From Pseudomonadota bacterium (GTDB taxonomy: Bacteria > Pseudomonadota > Gammaproteobacteria > Pseudomonadales > Oleiphilaceae): a stretch of DNA of 64,000 nt. Below are positions 10,171 to 21,253 of this stretch, piece by piece. Made by a program: the position numbers and the translations under genes. The stretch's first letter is position 1. Every line of letters begins with the position of its first letter. The notes beneath the pieces are model-generated. The model did no database searches, was not told the DNA's origin, and saw nothing but the letters and a program-made list of their open reading frames with translations. The stretch is taken from the NCBI GenBank assembly GCA_002747395.1, contig PDPE01000033.1:36566-100565 (forward strand). The letters are read 5' to 3'.

Positions 10171-10890
10171 GTGCAAAAGAGTGATAAATCAGGTGCATTT
10201 GTGCTGGGCGTTTTTATTTTTTTGGGGTTGTCCTTGCTGGGTTACTTGCTGGGTGATGCGGCAATCAAATTCAGGCAATACGAGAGGAGTGTCGTTGTAA
10301 AGGGGCTGTCCGAGCGAGAATACAATGCAGACATTGTTATATGGCCGATAGAGTTTACAGCCGCAGCCAATGATCTTGAGAAACTCTATGATACGATTGA
10401 AACCAGTACATCGAAAATCAGGGCATTTCTTGTTGAAAGAGGCATAGAGCCCGGGGAAATCAGCTACTCCTCGCCATCTGTGACCGACAAGCTGGCACGC
10501 AAATATGGCGGTGATGAAAATGCCGGGTTCCGGTATACGGCTTTTCAGACCGTTACCGTCTATTCGCAACACATCGAGGCTGTTCGTGCTGTCATGGGCA
10601 AGCTTTCAGATTTGGGTAAACAGGGTATTGTATTTACCGGCAGCAATTACCAGTCGCAAACAGAGTATACCTTTACCCGGTTAAACGAAGTGAAGCCGGA
10701 AATGATCGAAGAAGCCACGAGAAAAGCAAGGGAAGTGGCCGAAAAGTTTGCTTCGGATTCCCAAAGTAAACTGGGGAAAATCAAAAGAGCTTCCCAGGGG
10801 CGATTCAGTATCAGCAGCCGGGATCAAAACAATCCACACATCAAGAAGGTTCGAGTGGTAACAACGGTCGAGTATTACCTGTCTGACTGA
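10171..10890 (+). CDS. SIMPL domain-containing protein
   Basis: GTG start after GGAGTG; N-terminal TM; VVVKGLSEREYNADIVIWPIEFTAAANDL typical of SIMPL/DUF541 proteins. Confidence 0.8.
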   Translation: MQKSDKSGAFVLGVFIFLGLSLLGYLLGDAAIKFRQYERSVVVKGLSEREYNADIVIWPIEFTAAANDLEKLYDTIETSTSKIRAFLVERGIEPGEISYSSPSVTDKLARKYGGDENAGFRYTAFQTVTVYSQHIEAVRAVMGKLSDLGKQGIVFTGSNYQSQTEYTFTRLNEVKPEMIEEATRKAREVAEKFASDSQSKLGKIKRASQGRFSISSRDQNNPHIKKVRVVTTVEYYLSD

Positions 10891-10972
10891 TGGTGAAGAC
10901 GGTGAAAACAGGGTGATTTTCCCCGTCTGGCAGTTCGTCTTTGCAATACGCGCCCCATCTATTTGATCCGAC

Positions 10973-12850
10973 TCAGTCGGGGTTCACCCCGACTTTTCTG
11001 GCAGCCTCCTGCGCTTCGTTGAGCGCCACCCTTGCTGCCTCCACCCTGGCTTTATTTTTGTCAATCGCTCTCTGTATTTTTTCTTTGGCGGCGATATCGT
11101 CCGGTTTGATCTGTTCGGCAGCGGCTACCATTTTTCCGAGTTTGGTTTCTGCTTTTGTCAGGCTGGATTTCATTTTTTTCAGATTTTGTTCGGCGATAAT
11201 TGCTTCCTGATTCGGGGGTTGGTGGAGGTGGTTATCAGGATTGGTTTCGCGCTGTTCCAGAGTGGGTTTTTTTATTCGAGGTGTAGCCCGGGCGGCTGAC
11301 GGGCTGTGGTTATTTGTGCCTCCCTGTATGGCTGATTTGACCATAGAAGGCGAGGGCGCGGTGTTTCCTTCGTTGTTTTGGTTCGCTTGCGCCTTGCGTT
11401 TGGCAGCTTGTGCTTTTGCTGCGGCTTCTGCGCGTGCCTTGCGTTTTGCTTCCTTTTCAGCAGCCTCTCTTGCCATACGCTCTTTGCGAAATTCGAAACG
11501 CAGGCGGGCCCTGTCTGATTTGGCTTTTTCCATCTTCTGTTGTCGAATTTCGCCCTTGGCGAAGCGGTAGTACTGCACCAGAGGAATCTGGCTTGGGCAT
11601 ACATAAGAACAGGCACCGCACTCGATGCAGTCTTGCAGGTTGAACAGTTCAGCCTTTTCCAGCTCCCTGTTTTTTGAAAACAGGAATAACTGCTGGGGCA
11701 GCAACCCCATCGGGCAGGCTTCAACACAGTAGCCGCATCGGATACAAGCCTGTTCCCGAGTGGCTTGTGGCAATTCCTGCGCACTGGCAGCGATAATGCA
11801 ATTGGTGGTTTTTGTGACAGGTATTGCCATATCGTTGACGGTAACCCCCATCATGGGGCCGCCAATAATCACACGTCGGGTTTCCGGCTCCCGGTAGCCG
11901 GCTTCATCAAGCAGATCACCGATTCGGGTACCAATCATGGTCTGGTAGTTGCGGGCTTCCGAGACGCCTCGACCTGTGACCGTGACCACCCTGGATACCA
12001 GGGGTTTATCCAGTACAACAGCATCATACACGGCGGCGGCTGTGCCTGCATTTTGGCAAAGCACGCCAATATCGGCGGGCAGTTTGCCACTGGGAACCTC
12101 AAGGCCGGTCAGAATTTTGATCAGCTGTTTTTCGCCACCGGAAGGGTATTTGGTCGGTATCACGGCAATTTCGATCTGGCTGCCTTTCGCCGCTTCTCGT
12201 AACGCTGCAATAGCTTCCGGTTTGTTGTCCTCGATGCCAATAACACATTCTGCAGGGTCTGACAGAAAAGCCATAATTTCCATCCCTGCCAGTACCCGGC
12301 TTGCCTGTTCCCGAAGCAGCATGTCATCTGCGGTAATACAGGGCTCGCATTCAGCGGCATTAATAATCAGTGTTTGTATTTTTGTACGCGCGGCAGAGTG
12401 GAGTTTAATTTCAGTCGGAAACCCGGCTCCGCCCATCCCCACGATGCCCTTGTCACGAATAATCTCCCTGATTTGTTCGGGAGTCATGGACCGGTAATCG
12501 CGCTCTGCAGCCAGCTCTATCCAGGTATCTTCACCATCGGGTTCGATAACGATACATAACCCGGCCATGCCTGAAGGGTGGCCGGTCAGATGGTCTGTTA
12601 TGGCACTGATGGTACCGGAGGTAGGGGCGTGCACAGGAACGCTGACGGAAGCGGCTGCTTCGGCAATTTTCTGGCCTTTTAGCACGGTTTGTCCGATATC
12701 GACAATTGGTTTGGCCGGTTTGCCACTATGCTGGGAGACAGGCACAATCAGTACGGATGGAATTTGCGCCTGTCTGATTGGCTTGCCGGTAGATTGAGCC
12801 TTGTTTTCGGGGGGGTGAATTCCTCCCGGAAAATCATGGAGTTGTCGCAT
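10973..12850 (-). CDS. rsxC: electron transport complex subunit RsxC/RnfC
   Basis: GMGGAGFPTEIKL, NAAECEPCITADD, CIRCGYCVEACPMGLLPQQL and CIECGACSYVCPSQIPL (two 4Fe-4S clusters), Ala/Lys-rich C-terminal extension. Confidence 0.95.
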   Translation of the reverse strand: MRQLHDFPGGIHPPENKAQSTGKPIRQAQIPSVLIVPVSQHSGKPAKPIVDIGQTVLKGQKIAEAAASVSVPVHAPTSGTISAITDHLTGHPSGMAGLCIVIEPDGEDTWIELAAERDYRSMTPEQIREIIRDKGIVGMGGAGFPTEIKLHSAARTKIQTLIINAAECEPCITADDMLLREQASRVLAGMEIMAFLSDPAECVIGIEDNKPEAIAALREAAKGSQIEIAVIPTKYPSGGEKQLIKILTGLEVPSGKLPADIGVLCQNAGTAAAVYDAVVLDKPLVSRVVTVTGRGVSEARNYQTMIGTRIGDLLDEAGYREPETRRVIIGGPMMGVTVNDMAIPVTKTTNCIIAASAQELPQATREQACIRCGYCVEACPMGLLPQQLFLFSKNRELEKAELFNLQDCIECGACSYVCPSQIPLVQYYRFAKGEIRQQKMEKAKSDRARLRFEFRKERMAREAAEKEAKRKARAEAAAKAQAAKRKAQANQNNEGNTAPSPSMVKSAIQGGTNNHSPSAARATPRIKKPTLEQRETNPDNHLHQPPNQEAIIAEQNLKKMKSSLTKAETKLGKMVAAAEQIKPDDIAAKEKIQRAIDKNKARVEAARVALNEAQEAARKVGVNPD

Positions 12851-13482
12851 CAGGCTGCATCCTCGGTTGAATCATTGGCGGGCTGTTTGTCAGTGGCAAT
12901 AATTCGGGTTGAGGTATTGATTTGAGGGGAGCTGTCAGTCTGGACAGAAGTGTCCGGTAGTGGCCAGATCCAGTCGTTGATGCTTTTTTTGACTGGCACC
13001 ATGTCAATACAGTCAACCGGGCAGGGGGCAACACATAAATCGCAGCCGGTACATTCATCGGCTATTACCGTATGCATCTGTTTGGCCGCACCTAAAATGG
13101 CATCAACCGGGCAGGCCTGAATGCATTTGGTGCAGCCAATGCACTCGTCCTCCCGGATTACGGCGACATGAGGTTCTTTTTCTTCCCCATGTTCCTCATC
13201 GAGGGGGACAGGTTCCACATCCAGCAGGGCGGCAAGGGCATCGATAGTGGCCTGGCCGCCGGGCGGGCAACGATTGATCGCTTCACCTGCCGCAATGGCC
13301 TCGGCGTAGGGCCGACACCCCGGATGACCACATTGGCCGCACTGGGTCTGGGGAAGCAGGCTGTCTATTTGATCAACAACGGGGTTACCTTCCACCCGAA
13401 ACCGGACGGAGGCAAAGCCGAGAAGCAGGCCAAAGCAAACTGCGAGCAATAAAAGTGCGCCTATGGACAGGAGTATGCTCAT
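12850..13482 (-). CDS. rsxB: electron transport complex subunit RsxB/RnfB
   Basis: Start at [36 protein letters not shown] and ferredoxin clusters [16 protein letters not shown] / [16 protein letters not shown]. Confidence 0.95.
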   Translation of the reverse strand: MSILLSIGALLLLAVCFGLLLGFASVRFRVEGNPVVDQIDSLLPQTQCGQCGHPGCRPYAEAIAAGEAINRCPPGGQATIDALAALLDVEPVPLDEEHGEEKEPHVAVIREDECIGCTKCIQACPVDAILGAAKQMHTVIADECTGCDLCVAPCPVDCIDMVPVKKSINDWIWPLPDTSVQTDSSPQINTSTRIIATDKQPANDSTEDAA

Positions 13483-13493
13483 TCGTGCCCCCG

Positions 13494-14075
13494 TTATATA
13501 TCCACCAGGCCGGCAAAACCGAGGAATGCCAGAGACATCAGGCCGGCAGTAATCATACTGATAGCGGAACCCCTGAAAGGAGCGGGCACATCCGCGAAGG
13601 CAATGCGCTCCCGCATGGCAGAAAACAGGATCAAAACAAGAGAAAAACCGACGGCAGCTCCAAAGCCATACATAATCGACTCGACAAAGCCGTTTTGTTT
13701 TTTGATATTGAGCAGCGCAACACCGAGCACCGCGCAGTTGGTGGTAATCAAGGGCAGAAAAATCCCCAGTACCCGGTACAAAAGCGGGCTGACTTTTTTT
13801 ACCACCATTTCGGTAAACTGCACCACCACCGCAATGACCAAGATAAAAGTGATGGTTTGCAGGTATTCCAACCCCAGAGGTTCCAGTAAATATCGGAATG
13901 ACAGATAACTGCAAACGGAGGACAGGGTTAATACGAACGTTGTGGCCAGCGACATACCCATGGCCGTTTCCAGTTTCCCGGACACACCCATAAACGGGCA
14001 CAGACCGAGAAACTGAACCAGAACAAAATTGTTGACCAGTATGGTACTGACCAGAATTAGCAAGTATTCTGACAT
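13494..14075 (-). CDS. rsxA: electron transport complex subunit RsxA/RnfA
   Basis: [41 protein letters not shown]. Confidence 0.96.
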   Translation of the reverse strand: MSEYLLILVSTILVNNFVLVQFLGLCPFMGVSGKLETAMGMSLATTFVLTLSSVCSYLSFRYLLEPLGLEYLQTITFILVIAVVVQFTEMVVKKVSPLLYRVLGIFLPLITTNCAVLGVALLNIKKQNGFVESIMYGFGAAVGFSLVLILFSAMRERIAFADVPAPFRGSAISMITAGLMSLAFLGFAGLVDI

Positions 14076-14143
14076 CGCTTTGCCACTTATCGTTTCCTGA
14101 CCGTCTGTCGCCTCGCTACCTGTCGGCTGTCCGGAGGTGTTTT

Positions 14144-16201
14144 TTACATGATACGCATGCCGGGCCGGGCACCTTCATCCGGTTGAATGATCCAGATATC
14201 GGAACCGCCGGGGCCTGCGGCAAGCACCATGCCTTCAGACATACCGAACTTCATCTTTCTCGGTTTCAGGTTGGCCACCATAACCGTCAATTTGCCTTCC
14301 AGTTGTTCAGGCTGGTAAGCGGATTTGATACCGGCAAATACGTTTCTGGTTTCCGAACCGAGATCCAGGGTCAGTCGCAGCAATTTGTCAGCGCCCTCCA
14401 CATGCTCGGCTTTCAGGATTTTGGCTACGCGCAAATCGACTTTGGCAAAATCATCAAACTCAATTTGTTCGCCAATGGCATCGTCATCTTTCCTTGCCGC
14501 TTTCCCGGCAGGTTTCCTTGCTTTGGAGGCGGTTTCAGGTTCTTTGGAGTCATTCACCATTGCGTCAATCTCCTTCATATCAACCCGGGTAATCATTGGT
14601 TTGAATTTATTGATGCGATGTCCCTGTAAACCTGGCCCTTGTAAAAGGGTAGCACGGTCTTCCCAATTCAGGGTGATATTCAAAAACGCTTCTGCCTTTT
14701 TGGCGGTCGCAGGGATAACGGGAGCCAGGTACACCATCAATTGACGGAATATGTTAATCGCATTTGTGCATATCTCATGTAATTCCTGCTCCCGGCCTTC
14801 CTGTTTTGCCACAACCCAGGGTTCTTTTTCGTTGATATACTGGTTCGCCTGATCGGCCAGTTCCATAATGCGACGAATCGCCTTGCCGAAATCACGATTT
14901 TCGTAAAAATCGGCAATTTCATCCCCGGCCCGCACGTAGTCTGCCAGCAGTGTCGCACTGTTGTCATTGATGTCGGCCAAAATACCGTCAAATCGTTTGG
15001 TGATAAAATTGGCGCAACGGCTTGCAATATTAACTACTTTACCCACCAGATCGGAATTCACCCGTTGGGCAAAGTCGTGCAGGTTAAGATCGAGATCGTC
15101 CACATGGCTGGTCAGCCTGGCGGCGAAATAGTAGCGCAAAAACTCGGGGTTCAGGTGATCCAGGTAGGTGCGAGCCATTATAAAGGTACCACGAGACTTG
15201 GACATTTTACGCCCGTCCACGGTAAGGAAACCATGCGCCCAAACGGCTGAAGGTGTCCTGAATCCGGAGCAGGACAGCATGCTTGGCCAGAACAGGGCGT
15301 GGAAATTGATAATGTCCTTCCCGATAAAGTGGTAAAGCTCGGTTTCTGCACCGGCTTGCCAGTAGTCATCAAAGTTCAGGTCATTATCCTGGTCGCAAAG
15401 GTTTTTGAAGCTGGCCATGTAGCCGATGGGAGCATCCAGCCAGACGTAAAAAAACTTGCCGGGTTCGCCCGGAATTTCAAAACCGAAGTAGGGGGCATCG
15501 CGGCTGATATCCCATTCCTGCAAACCGTTTTCCAGCCACTCGGCCAGCTTGTTGGCAATCTGGGGCTGCAGCGTACCGCTGCGTGTCCAGGTTTTCAAAA
15601 AATCGGTAAACTCGGGTAGCCTGAAAAAGAAGTGTTCTGACTCTTTGTTGATTGGGGTCGCGCCGGAAATCGTTGATTTCGGGTTAATCAGCTCGGCGGG
15701 GGTGTAGGTCGCGGAGCAGGATTCACAGTTATCACCGTACTGGTCTTCTGCCTTGCATTTCGGGCAGGTACCCTTGATAAACCGGTCGGCAAGGAAGAGT
15801 TTTTTCTCCGGGTCGTAGGCCTGCCTGATACTTCTTCGGGATATTTTGTTATCCTCGACGCAACGTTGATAAATCAGCTCGGAAAATTCACGGTTTTCCT
15901 CGGAATGTGTCGAATAGTAGTTGTCGAATTCGATCAGAAAATCTGCAAAATCCTTTTGATGCTCGGCATTCACGCGATCGATCAGTTGCTCTGGGGTAAT
16001 GCCTTCTTTCTCGGCTCGAAGCATAATTGCCGTACCGTGTGCATCATCGGCACAGACATAGGTACACTGGTTGCCTCTCAGTTTTTGAAAGCGCACCCAG
16101 ATATCGGTCTGAATATATTCAAGGAGATGGCCAAGATGAATCGGGCCATTTGCATAGGGCAGGGCACTGGTAACGAGAATTTTTCTAGAATTGCCTGACA
16201 T
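14144..16201 (-). CDS. metG: methionine--tRNA ligase
   Basis: [13 protein letters not shown] (HIGH), [10 protein letters not shown] (KMSKS), zinc knuckle [18 protein letters not shown]-terminal Trbp-like domain [27 protein letters not shown]. Confidence 0.97.
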   Translation of the reverse strand: MSGNSRKILVTSALPYANGPIHLGHLLEYIQTDIWVRFQKLRGNQCTYVCADDAHGTAIMLRAEKEGITPEQLIDRVNAEHQKDFADFLIEFDNYYSTHSEENREFSELIYQRCVEDNKISRRSIRQAYDPEKKLFLADRFIKGTCPKCKAEDQYGDNCESCSATYTPAELINPKSTISGATPINKESEHFFFRLPEFTDFLKTWTRSGTLQPQIANKLAEWLENGLQEWDISRDAPYFGFEIPGEPGKFFYVWLDAPIGYMASFKNLCDQDNDLNFDDYWQAGAETELYHFIGKDIINFHALFWPSMLSCSGFRTPSAVWAHGFLTVDGRKMSKSRGTFIMARTYLDHLNPEFLRYYFAARLTSHVDDLDLNLHDFAQRVNSDLVGKVVNIASRCANFITKRFDGILADINDNSATLLADYVRAGDEIADFYENRDFGKAIRRIMELADQANQYINEKEPWVVAKQEGREQELHEICTNAINIFRQLMVYLAPVIPATAKKAEAFLNITLNWEDRATLLQGPGLQGHRINKFKPMITRVDMKEIDAMVNDSKEPETASKARKPAGKAARKDDDAIGEQIEFDDFAKVDLRVAKILKAEHVEGADKLLRLTLDLGSETRNVFAGIKSAYQPEQLEGKLTVMVANLKPRKMKFGMSEGMVLAAGPGGSDIWIIQPDEGARPGMRIM

Positions 16202-16360
16202 GAGTGTCGTTCCAAATTGATTGGTTGTTTTTACGGTTGCATCAAAACTGACATATGATACCGTCGATAGTCAGAATTTTCACCATTGGGTGAGGTTATC
16301 TTTGTGGACAAGTGTTTTCGTACTCGGCGCGAGATAGCAAGTGCGAGTGAAAACAACCAG

Positions 16361-16425
16361 GAGCGAGCTGACAAAAACTATGAGTGAGCTAACAAAAAAC
16401 TATGAGTGAGTTAACAAAAGGCGAT
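16361..16425. repeat. 21/22-bp imperfect tandem repeat x3 spanning the mrp start codon
   Basis: GAGCGAGCTGACAAAAACTAT / GAGTGAGCTAACAAAAAACTAT / GAGTGAGTTAACAAAAGGCGAT. Confidence 0.85.
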
Positions 16426-17496
16426 GTAGAGCAGGTCATTGCGGGTTTTACCGACCCTTATTTACAGAAGAACCTGGTAGAACTGAACTGGGTATCCGAT
16501 ATCAGTATTGATCAGGGGGTGGTGACGGTGACACTTGTTTACCCCTATCCGAACAAGGGATTGCACGGTGCGTTGAGGCAAATGTTAAGCCTGTCGGTGG
16601 AAGACCTGGATGGCGTGACCGAGTGCACGGTTGAAATACACAATCGGATTGTTGCGCGAAAAACCGCCAACAACATTGCAGCCCTGCCTCAGGTGAAAAA
16701 CGTGATTGCTGTTGCATCAGGCAAAGGCGGGGTTGGCAAGTCCACAGTAGCGGTCAATCTGGCGCTGGCACTGGCCGAAGAAGGCGCAAAAACGGGTATC
16801 CTCGATGCGGATATTTATGGCCCGAGTATCGGTATGATGCTTGGAATAAAAGAAGGTACTCGCCCCGGGGTGCTGGATGAGAAATATTTTATTCCGGTAC
16901 CGGCGCATGGTTTGCAGACCATGACTATGGCTTACCTGGTGACAGAAGAAACCCCCATGATTTGGCGTGGCCCGATGGCCAGCGGCGCATTGCAGCAATT
17001 GTTGACCCAGACACACTGGCAGGAGCTGGATTACCTGATTGTCGATATGCCGCCCGGTACCGGGGATATTCAGCTCACTCTGGCCCAGAAAGCCCCCGTT
17101 ACCGGGGCGGTGATTGTAACAACCCCCCAGGACATTGCCTTGCTGGATTGCAAAAAAGGCATCGAAATGTTCAGAAAGGTGAACATTCCTGTGTTGGGCA
17201 TAGTTGAAAACATGAGCCTGTACTGCTGCCCTGATTGCGGCCACCAGGAACCTGTGTTCGGTGAAGGGGGAGGCCAGCGCATCGCAGAGCAGTATCAGAC
17301 CGGTCTGGTCGGCCAGTTGCCCCTGAATCGTACCATAAGAGAACAGACGGACTCCGGGAGCCCGACCGTAATCAATGCTCCGGACTCTGAAATCGCACTG
17401 AAATATCGGGATATGGCCCGGAAAGTGGCGGCTGAACTGGTGATAAAAGCGGGGGAGGACGAATTGGCGGCTCCCGATATTATTGCCCGAAGCTGA
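16402..17496 (+). CDS. apbC: iron-sulfur cluster carrier protein Mrp/ApbC
   Basis: VIAVASGKGGVGKSTVAVNLALALAEEGAKTGILDADIYGPS, YLIVDMPPGTGDIQLTLAQ, CCPDCGH; metG-apbC-dcd synteny. Confidence 0.95.
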   Translation: MSELTKGDVEQVIAGFTDPYLQKNLVELNWVSDISIDQGVVTVTLVYPYPNKGLHGALRQMLSLSVEDLDGVTECTVEIHNRIVARKTANNIAALPQVKNVIAVASGKGGVGKSTVAVNLALALAEEGAKTGILDADIYGPSIGMMLGIKEGTRPGVLDEKYFIPVPAHGLQTMTMAYLVTEETPMIWRGPMASGALQQLLTQTHWQELDYLIVDMPPGTGDIQLTLAQKAPVTGAVIVTTPQDIALLDCKKGIEMFRKVNIPVLGIVENMSLYCCPDCGHQEPVFGEGGGQRIAEQYQTGLVGQLPLNRTIREQTDSGSPTVINAPDSEIALKYRDMARKVAAELVIKAGEDELAAPDIIARS

Positions 17497-17589
17497 GCCG
17501 TCAGTTTCTTCGGGAAGTTGAATAGGGTATGATTCACCTCAAAAATACAATGCGAATCAATGGATTGAATAATCAGGGAAAATAGCGAT

Positions 17590-18156
17590 ATGTCGATAAA
17601 ATCGGATAAATGGATTCGAAGCATGGCGGATCAGCATGGCATGATCGAGCCATTCGAGCCTGGTCAGGTACGTCAGGCTGGTGGAGAAAAAATCATATCG
17701 TACGGAACATCAAGTTACGGCTACGATGTCCGGTGCAGCCGCGAGTTCAAAATCTTCACCAATGTACACTCTGCCACGGTAGACCCGAAACACTTTGATG
17801 AAACCAGTTTTGTCGATGTCGCAAGTGATGTTTGTATTATTCCGCCCAACTCCTTCGCTTTGGCAAGAACGGTGGAATACTTCAGAATACCCCGTAATGT
17901 GCTGACCATTTGCCTGGGTAAATCCACTTATGCGCGATGTGGCATTATCGTCAACGTCACTCCGCTTGAGCCTGAATGGGAAGGGCATGTGACCCTGGAG
18001 TTTTCCAATACGACTACATTGCCAGCCAAAATCTATGCCAATGAGGGTGTGGCTCAAATGCTGTTTTTCGAATCTGACGAGCAGTGTGAAGTCAGCTACA
18101 AGGACAGGGGCGGAAAGTATCAGGGGCAAACGGGTGTGACCCTGCCTCAGGCCTGA
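17590..18156 (+). CDS. dcd: dCTP deaminase
   Basis: [28 protein letters not shown]...[23 protein letters not shown]. Confidence 0.96.
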   Translation: MSIKSDKWIRSMADQHGMIEPFEPGQVRQAGGEKIISYGTSSYGYDVRCSREFKIFTNVHSATVDPKHFDETSFVDVASDVCIIPPNSFALARTVEYFRIPRNVLTICLGKSTYARCGIIVNVTPLEPEWEGHVTLEFSNTTTLPAKIYANEGVAQMLFFESDEQCEVSYKDRGGKYQGQTGVTLPQA

Positions 18157-18178
18157 TTTACTACCAGAAAAGGAAAAT

Positions 18179-18856
18179 ATGTCGGATTCTCAGGAAGGTG
18201 TCATCAAGTATCAGCTGGATTTCAGGCAGGAAAAATTGCCCGAAACGATCAGGTTGGATCAACTGGAGCTTTGCCGGTCGAAATTGATCCGGCTCGGCAT
18301 GTTGGGGCAGGATGATGCCCGATACGAAGGTTACGGCTTCGGCAATATATCGGCGAGATACACTTCGGTTATTGATCCTGCCAACCCTCTGCCTGCCAAC
18401 CGGTTACCCGGCTCGCCGGATGCCTTTCTTATCACCGGAAGTCAAACCGGCCATCTTGACAGCCTGAGTTGCGATGAGTATGTGCTGGTGGAGCACTTTG
18501 ACGAGAACGCAAACTCGCTTCGAGCTTGCGGCATGGTGAAACCCTCCTCCGAGAGCCTGTCTCACGGGGTAGTGTATCGCACTAAAGCGGAGGTTAACGC
18601 AGTGATTCACGTGCATGACCCCGAGCTTTGGAGCAATGCAGAAGCGCTTCAATTCCCGGTTATCCCCTCGAATATTCCCTATGGTACAGTTGAAATGGCA
18701 AAAGCCATTGCCGGGTTGCTTTTGACTCTGTATTCAAACCGGAATGCCGGGGTATTTGTCATGGCCGGGCATGAAGACGGTGTCATCGCATTCGGGCCGG
18801 ATGTGCCTGCGGCGATGGCTTTGCTGGCAGATAAAAAACAGATAAAAAATAACTGA
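18179..18856 (+). CDS. class II aldolase/adducin family protein
   Basis: RYEGYGFGNISARY, FLITGSQTGHLDSL, KPSSESLSHGVVYRTKAEVNAVIHVHDPELW. Confidence 0.8.
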   Translation: MSDSQEGVIKYQLDFRQEKLPETIRLDQLELCRSKLIRLGMLGQDDARYEGYGFGNISARYTSVIDPANPLPANRLPGSPDAFLITGSQTGHLDSLSCDEYVLVEHFDENANSLRACGMVKPSSESLSHGVVYRTKAEVNAVIHVHDPELWSNAEALQFPVIPSNIPYGTVEMAKAIAGLLLTLYSNRNAGVFVMAGHEDGVIAFGPDVPAAMALLADKKQIKNN

Positions 18857-18962
18857 AAACCGGAATAAAAGTGCTGATCGGGCTGGCTATACACTAAAAT
18901 TGACCGATCCATCCCGACCGGCAATTCAAACCCGTTATTTGCAAATACGAACAGCTTTTTTT

Positions 18963-18998
18963 AACGAAAGAGAAATTTATAACGAAAGAGAAATCACT
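18963..18998. repeat. 18-bp tandem repeat x2 abutting the DUF416 gene start, duplicating an SD-like GAAAGAG
   Basis: AACGAAAGAGAAATTTAT / AACGAAAGAGAAATCACT followed directly by TTG. Confidence 0.8.
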
Positions 18999-19598
18999 TT
19001 GAACTACAAGCAGCTCCAATCAAATCTGCCCCGGCTAAAGGGGTGGCGTGAAACCCTGTTCACCTTATCACTCGCTCATCGTGCGTTTCCCAATTTTGCC
19101 TTGTTTGCCGAAGTGGCGGGTGAAGGCAACGGCCATGAAATGCATGAGGTCATCGCACAATGCTGGCATTTGCTGGAGACAGATGAGAGAACCCGGGAGC
19201 ATACTGACGGCCTGGTCAGGCGACTGGAAAAACTGGCCGTCGATGCAGATCAGTATGAGGTGTACGGAGTGTACCCGGCTGTTAAATGTTATGAGCTGGT
19301 TGAACAGGTTCTCTATTCGTGGATCAACCCCGAGAACCGTCGTGCTCTCGATGCGGCACGGCTCAGTCTTGAGACGGTAACCGAGTTTGTTGAATACTCG
19401 GCGGATACCGATATTTCCGATAATGAGCTTGTTTCACTGTTTAACCACCACCCGCTCGTCAAACAGGAGCAGGATTTTCAAATTGAATGCTTCAGGCAGG
19501 TGAAAATGGAACGATTCCCCTCGGAACAATTCCTGCGAAGAATGCGCAAATTCGCGGAGAATGAAGGGGTAAGCAATATCGGGATTTGTCTCGATTGA
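18999..19598 (+). CDS. DUF416 (YjaG-like) family protein
   Basis: YKQLQSNLPRLKGWRETLFTLSLAHRAFPNFALF...; TTG start assigned next to the duplicated SD. Confidence 0.75.
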   Translation: MNYKQLQSNLPRLKGWRETLFTLSLAHRAFPNFALFAEVAGEGNGHEMHEVIAQCWHLLETDERTREHTDGLVRRLEKLAVDADQYEVYGVYPAVKCYELVEQVLYSWINPENRRALDAARLSLETVTEFVEYSADTDISDNELVSLFNHHPLVKQEQDFQIECFRQVKMERFPSEQFLRRMRKFAENEGVSNIGICLD

Positions 19599-19728
19599 GC
19601 CAATTCATATTCATGGAAGCATAAAAGCATATAAGTCGGTATTAAAAGCATAAAATTCGATAGTAGCTATTCAGCCTCCTGGCGTGAGTAGATACTGCCG
19701 ATAAATCTTTGTCATTCAGGAGTACTCG

Positions 19729-20988
19729 TTGAAACTATCCAGATTCGGTGAAAAGTTCACCTCTCACGCCGGTATTACATCTTTGATGGACGACCTGGGC
19801 AATGCGCTCGCCGGAAGCGACGATATGATTATGATGGGAGGAGGAAATCCGGGTTCAATTCCCGAGGTAGAAGCGGTGATTCAGGCCAGAATGAAAGAAA
19901 TGGCCGAAGATGTTCAGCTTTCCCGGAGAGTGGCGGGAATATATGATCCGCCGCAGGGAGAACTTGAGTTTATCGACAACCTGAAAAATTACCTGAATGC
20001 CAGGTATGACTGGGGGTTAACCAGCAAGAACATTGCTTTGACCAATGGCAGCCAGTCCGCCTTTTTTATTTTGTTCAATATGCTCGCGGGGGAACACCGG
20101 GATGGCTCTGCCAGACGTATTATGTTTCCGCTTGCCCCGGAATATATCGGTTATGCCGACTCCGGGTTAACGGATGATTTTTTTGTCACAAACAAACCCT
20201 CAATCGAGTTAATTGGCGACAACCTGTTCAAGTATCATGTGGACTTTGATTCTCTTGAGATTGATGACAATGTCGCTGCCCTTTGCGTATCCCGGCCCAC
20301 CAACCCGACGGGAAACGTTTTGACGGATGATGAAATCACCCGGCTGGACAATCTGGCAAAGAAACAGGGTATCCCCCTGATTATTGACGGTGCCTATGGC
20401 ACGCCATTTCCCCAACTGATTTTTTCCTCTGCCCGACCGATCTGGAACGACAATATCATTTTGTGTCTGAGTTTATCCAAGCTCGGGTTACCATCTGCCC
20501 GAACCGGTATTGTTATTGCCAATGAGCGCATCATACGGGCTGTTTCCTCGATCAACGCCATTATTAACCTTGCAACGGGCAGTTTCGGTGCCATGCTCGC
20601 CTCGGAACTGGTTCGTTCCGGTGACATTGACCGCCTGTGTCTCGATCACGTCAGGCCGTTTTATCAAAACAGGGCACAAAGGGCGGTGACACAGTTATCC
20701 GAACAGTTGAAAGGCTATTCATTCCGAATCCACAAACCGGAAGGAGCCATGTTTTTATGGTTGTGGCTGGAAGGCTTGCCCATCACCAGCAGACAGTTGT
20801 ACGAACGACTGAAAAAGCGGGGAGTGCTGGTCGTATCCGGCGATTACTTCTTCCCCGGTTTGTCCGATCCCGAGTGGATTCATCAGCATGAATGCTTGCG
20901 CATCACCTATTCCCAGGATGAAGAAATGGTCAGCAGAGGGTTGGCGATTATCGCAGATGAAGTGAAAAAAGTGTTTGATGCCAACTAA
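19729..20988 (+). CDS. avtA: valine--pyruvate transaminase (aspartate aminotransferase fold)
   Basis: MKLSRFGEKFTSHAGITSLMDDLGNALA...MMGGGNPGSIPEV..., PTNPTGNVLT, SLSKLGLPSARTGIV (PLP-lysine). Confidence 0.88.
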   Translation: MKLSRFGEKFTSHAGITSLMDDLGNALAGSDDMIMMGGGNPGSIPEVEAVIQARMKEMAEDVQLSRRVAGIYDPPQGELEFIDNLKNYLNARYDWGLTSKNIALTNGSQSAFFILFNMLAGEHRDGSARRIMFPLAPEYIGYADSGLTDDFFVTNKPSIELIGDNLFKYHVDFDSLEIDDNVAALCVSRPTNPTGNVLTDDEITRLDNLAKKQGIPLIIDGAYGTPFPQLIFSSARPIWNDNIILCLSLSKLGLPSARTGIVIANERIIRAVSSINAIINLATGSFGAMLASELVRSGDIDRLCLDHVRPFYQNRAQRAVTQLSEQLKGYSFRIHKPEGAMFLWLWLEGLPITSRQLYERLKKRGVLVVSGDYFFPGLSDPEWIHQHECLRITYSQDEEMVSRGLAIIADEVKKVFDAN

Positions 20989-21162
20989 TTTTGATGTCAA
21001 TAAACAGGAACTGACTATTTTGCTTCAAAAATCGGTTAATTTTTTGTGTTGTTTTCGATAAAAGGCATGACTTTTTATGCCTGTGTTTTGCCGAGATACA
21101 CCCTGCCAGGATTCAGGTAAACCGTTTTTGATCGAGAATAATTGCAACACAGCCTATATGAT

Positions 21163-21177
21163 TGATAATAATTATCA
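21163..21177. promoter_or_regulatory. Fur box (7-1-7 inverted repeat TGATAAT-A-ATTATCA)
   Basis: Perfect match to both half-sites of the Fur 7-1-7 model, in the leader region of the ABC exporter pair. Confidence 0.85.
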
Positions 21178-21253
21178 TTGGCGTTATATTCGGCTATCTT
21201 GTATTGTTGCAAGTGTCTAAAACTGTCTGGTTGCAGTTGAGCAGTTACTCTGC

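Noticed and set aside
12850-14001. 383-aa version of RsxB as given by the ORF track
   Set aside because: The N-terminal ~170 aa are rsxA read out of frame; the conserved RsxB start is MSILLSIG at 13482.
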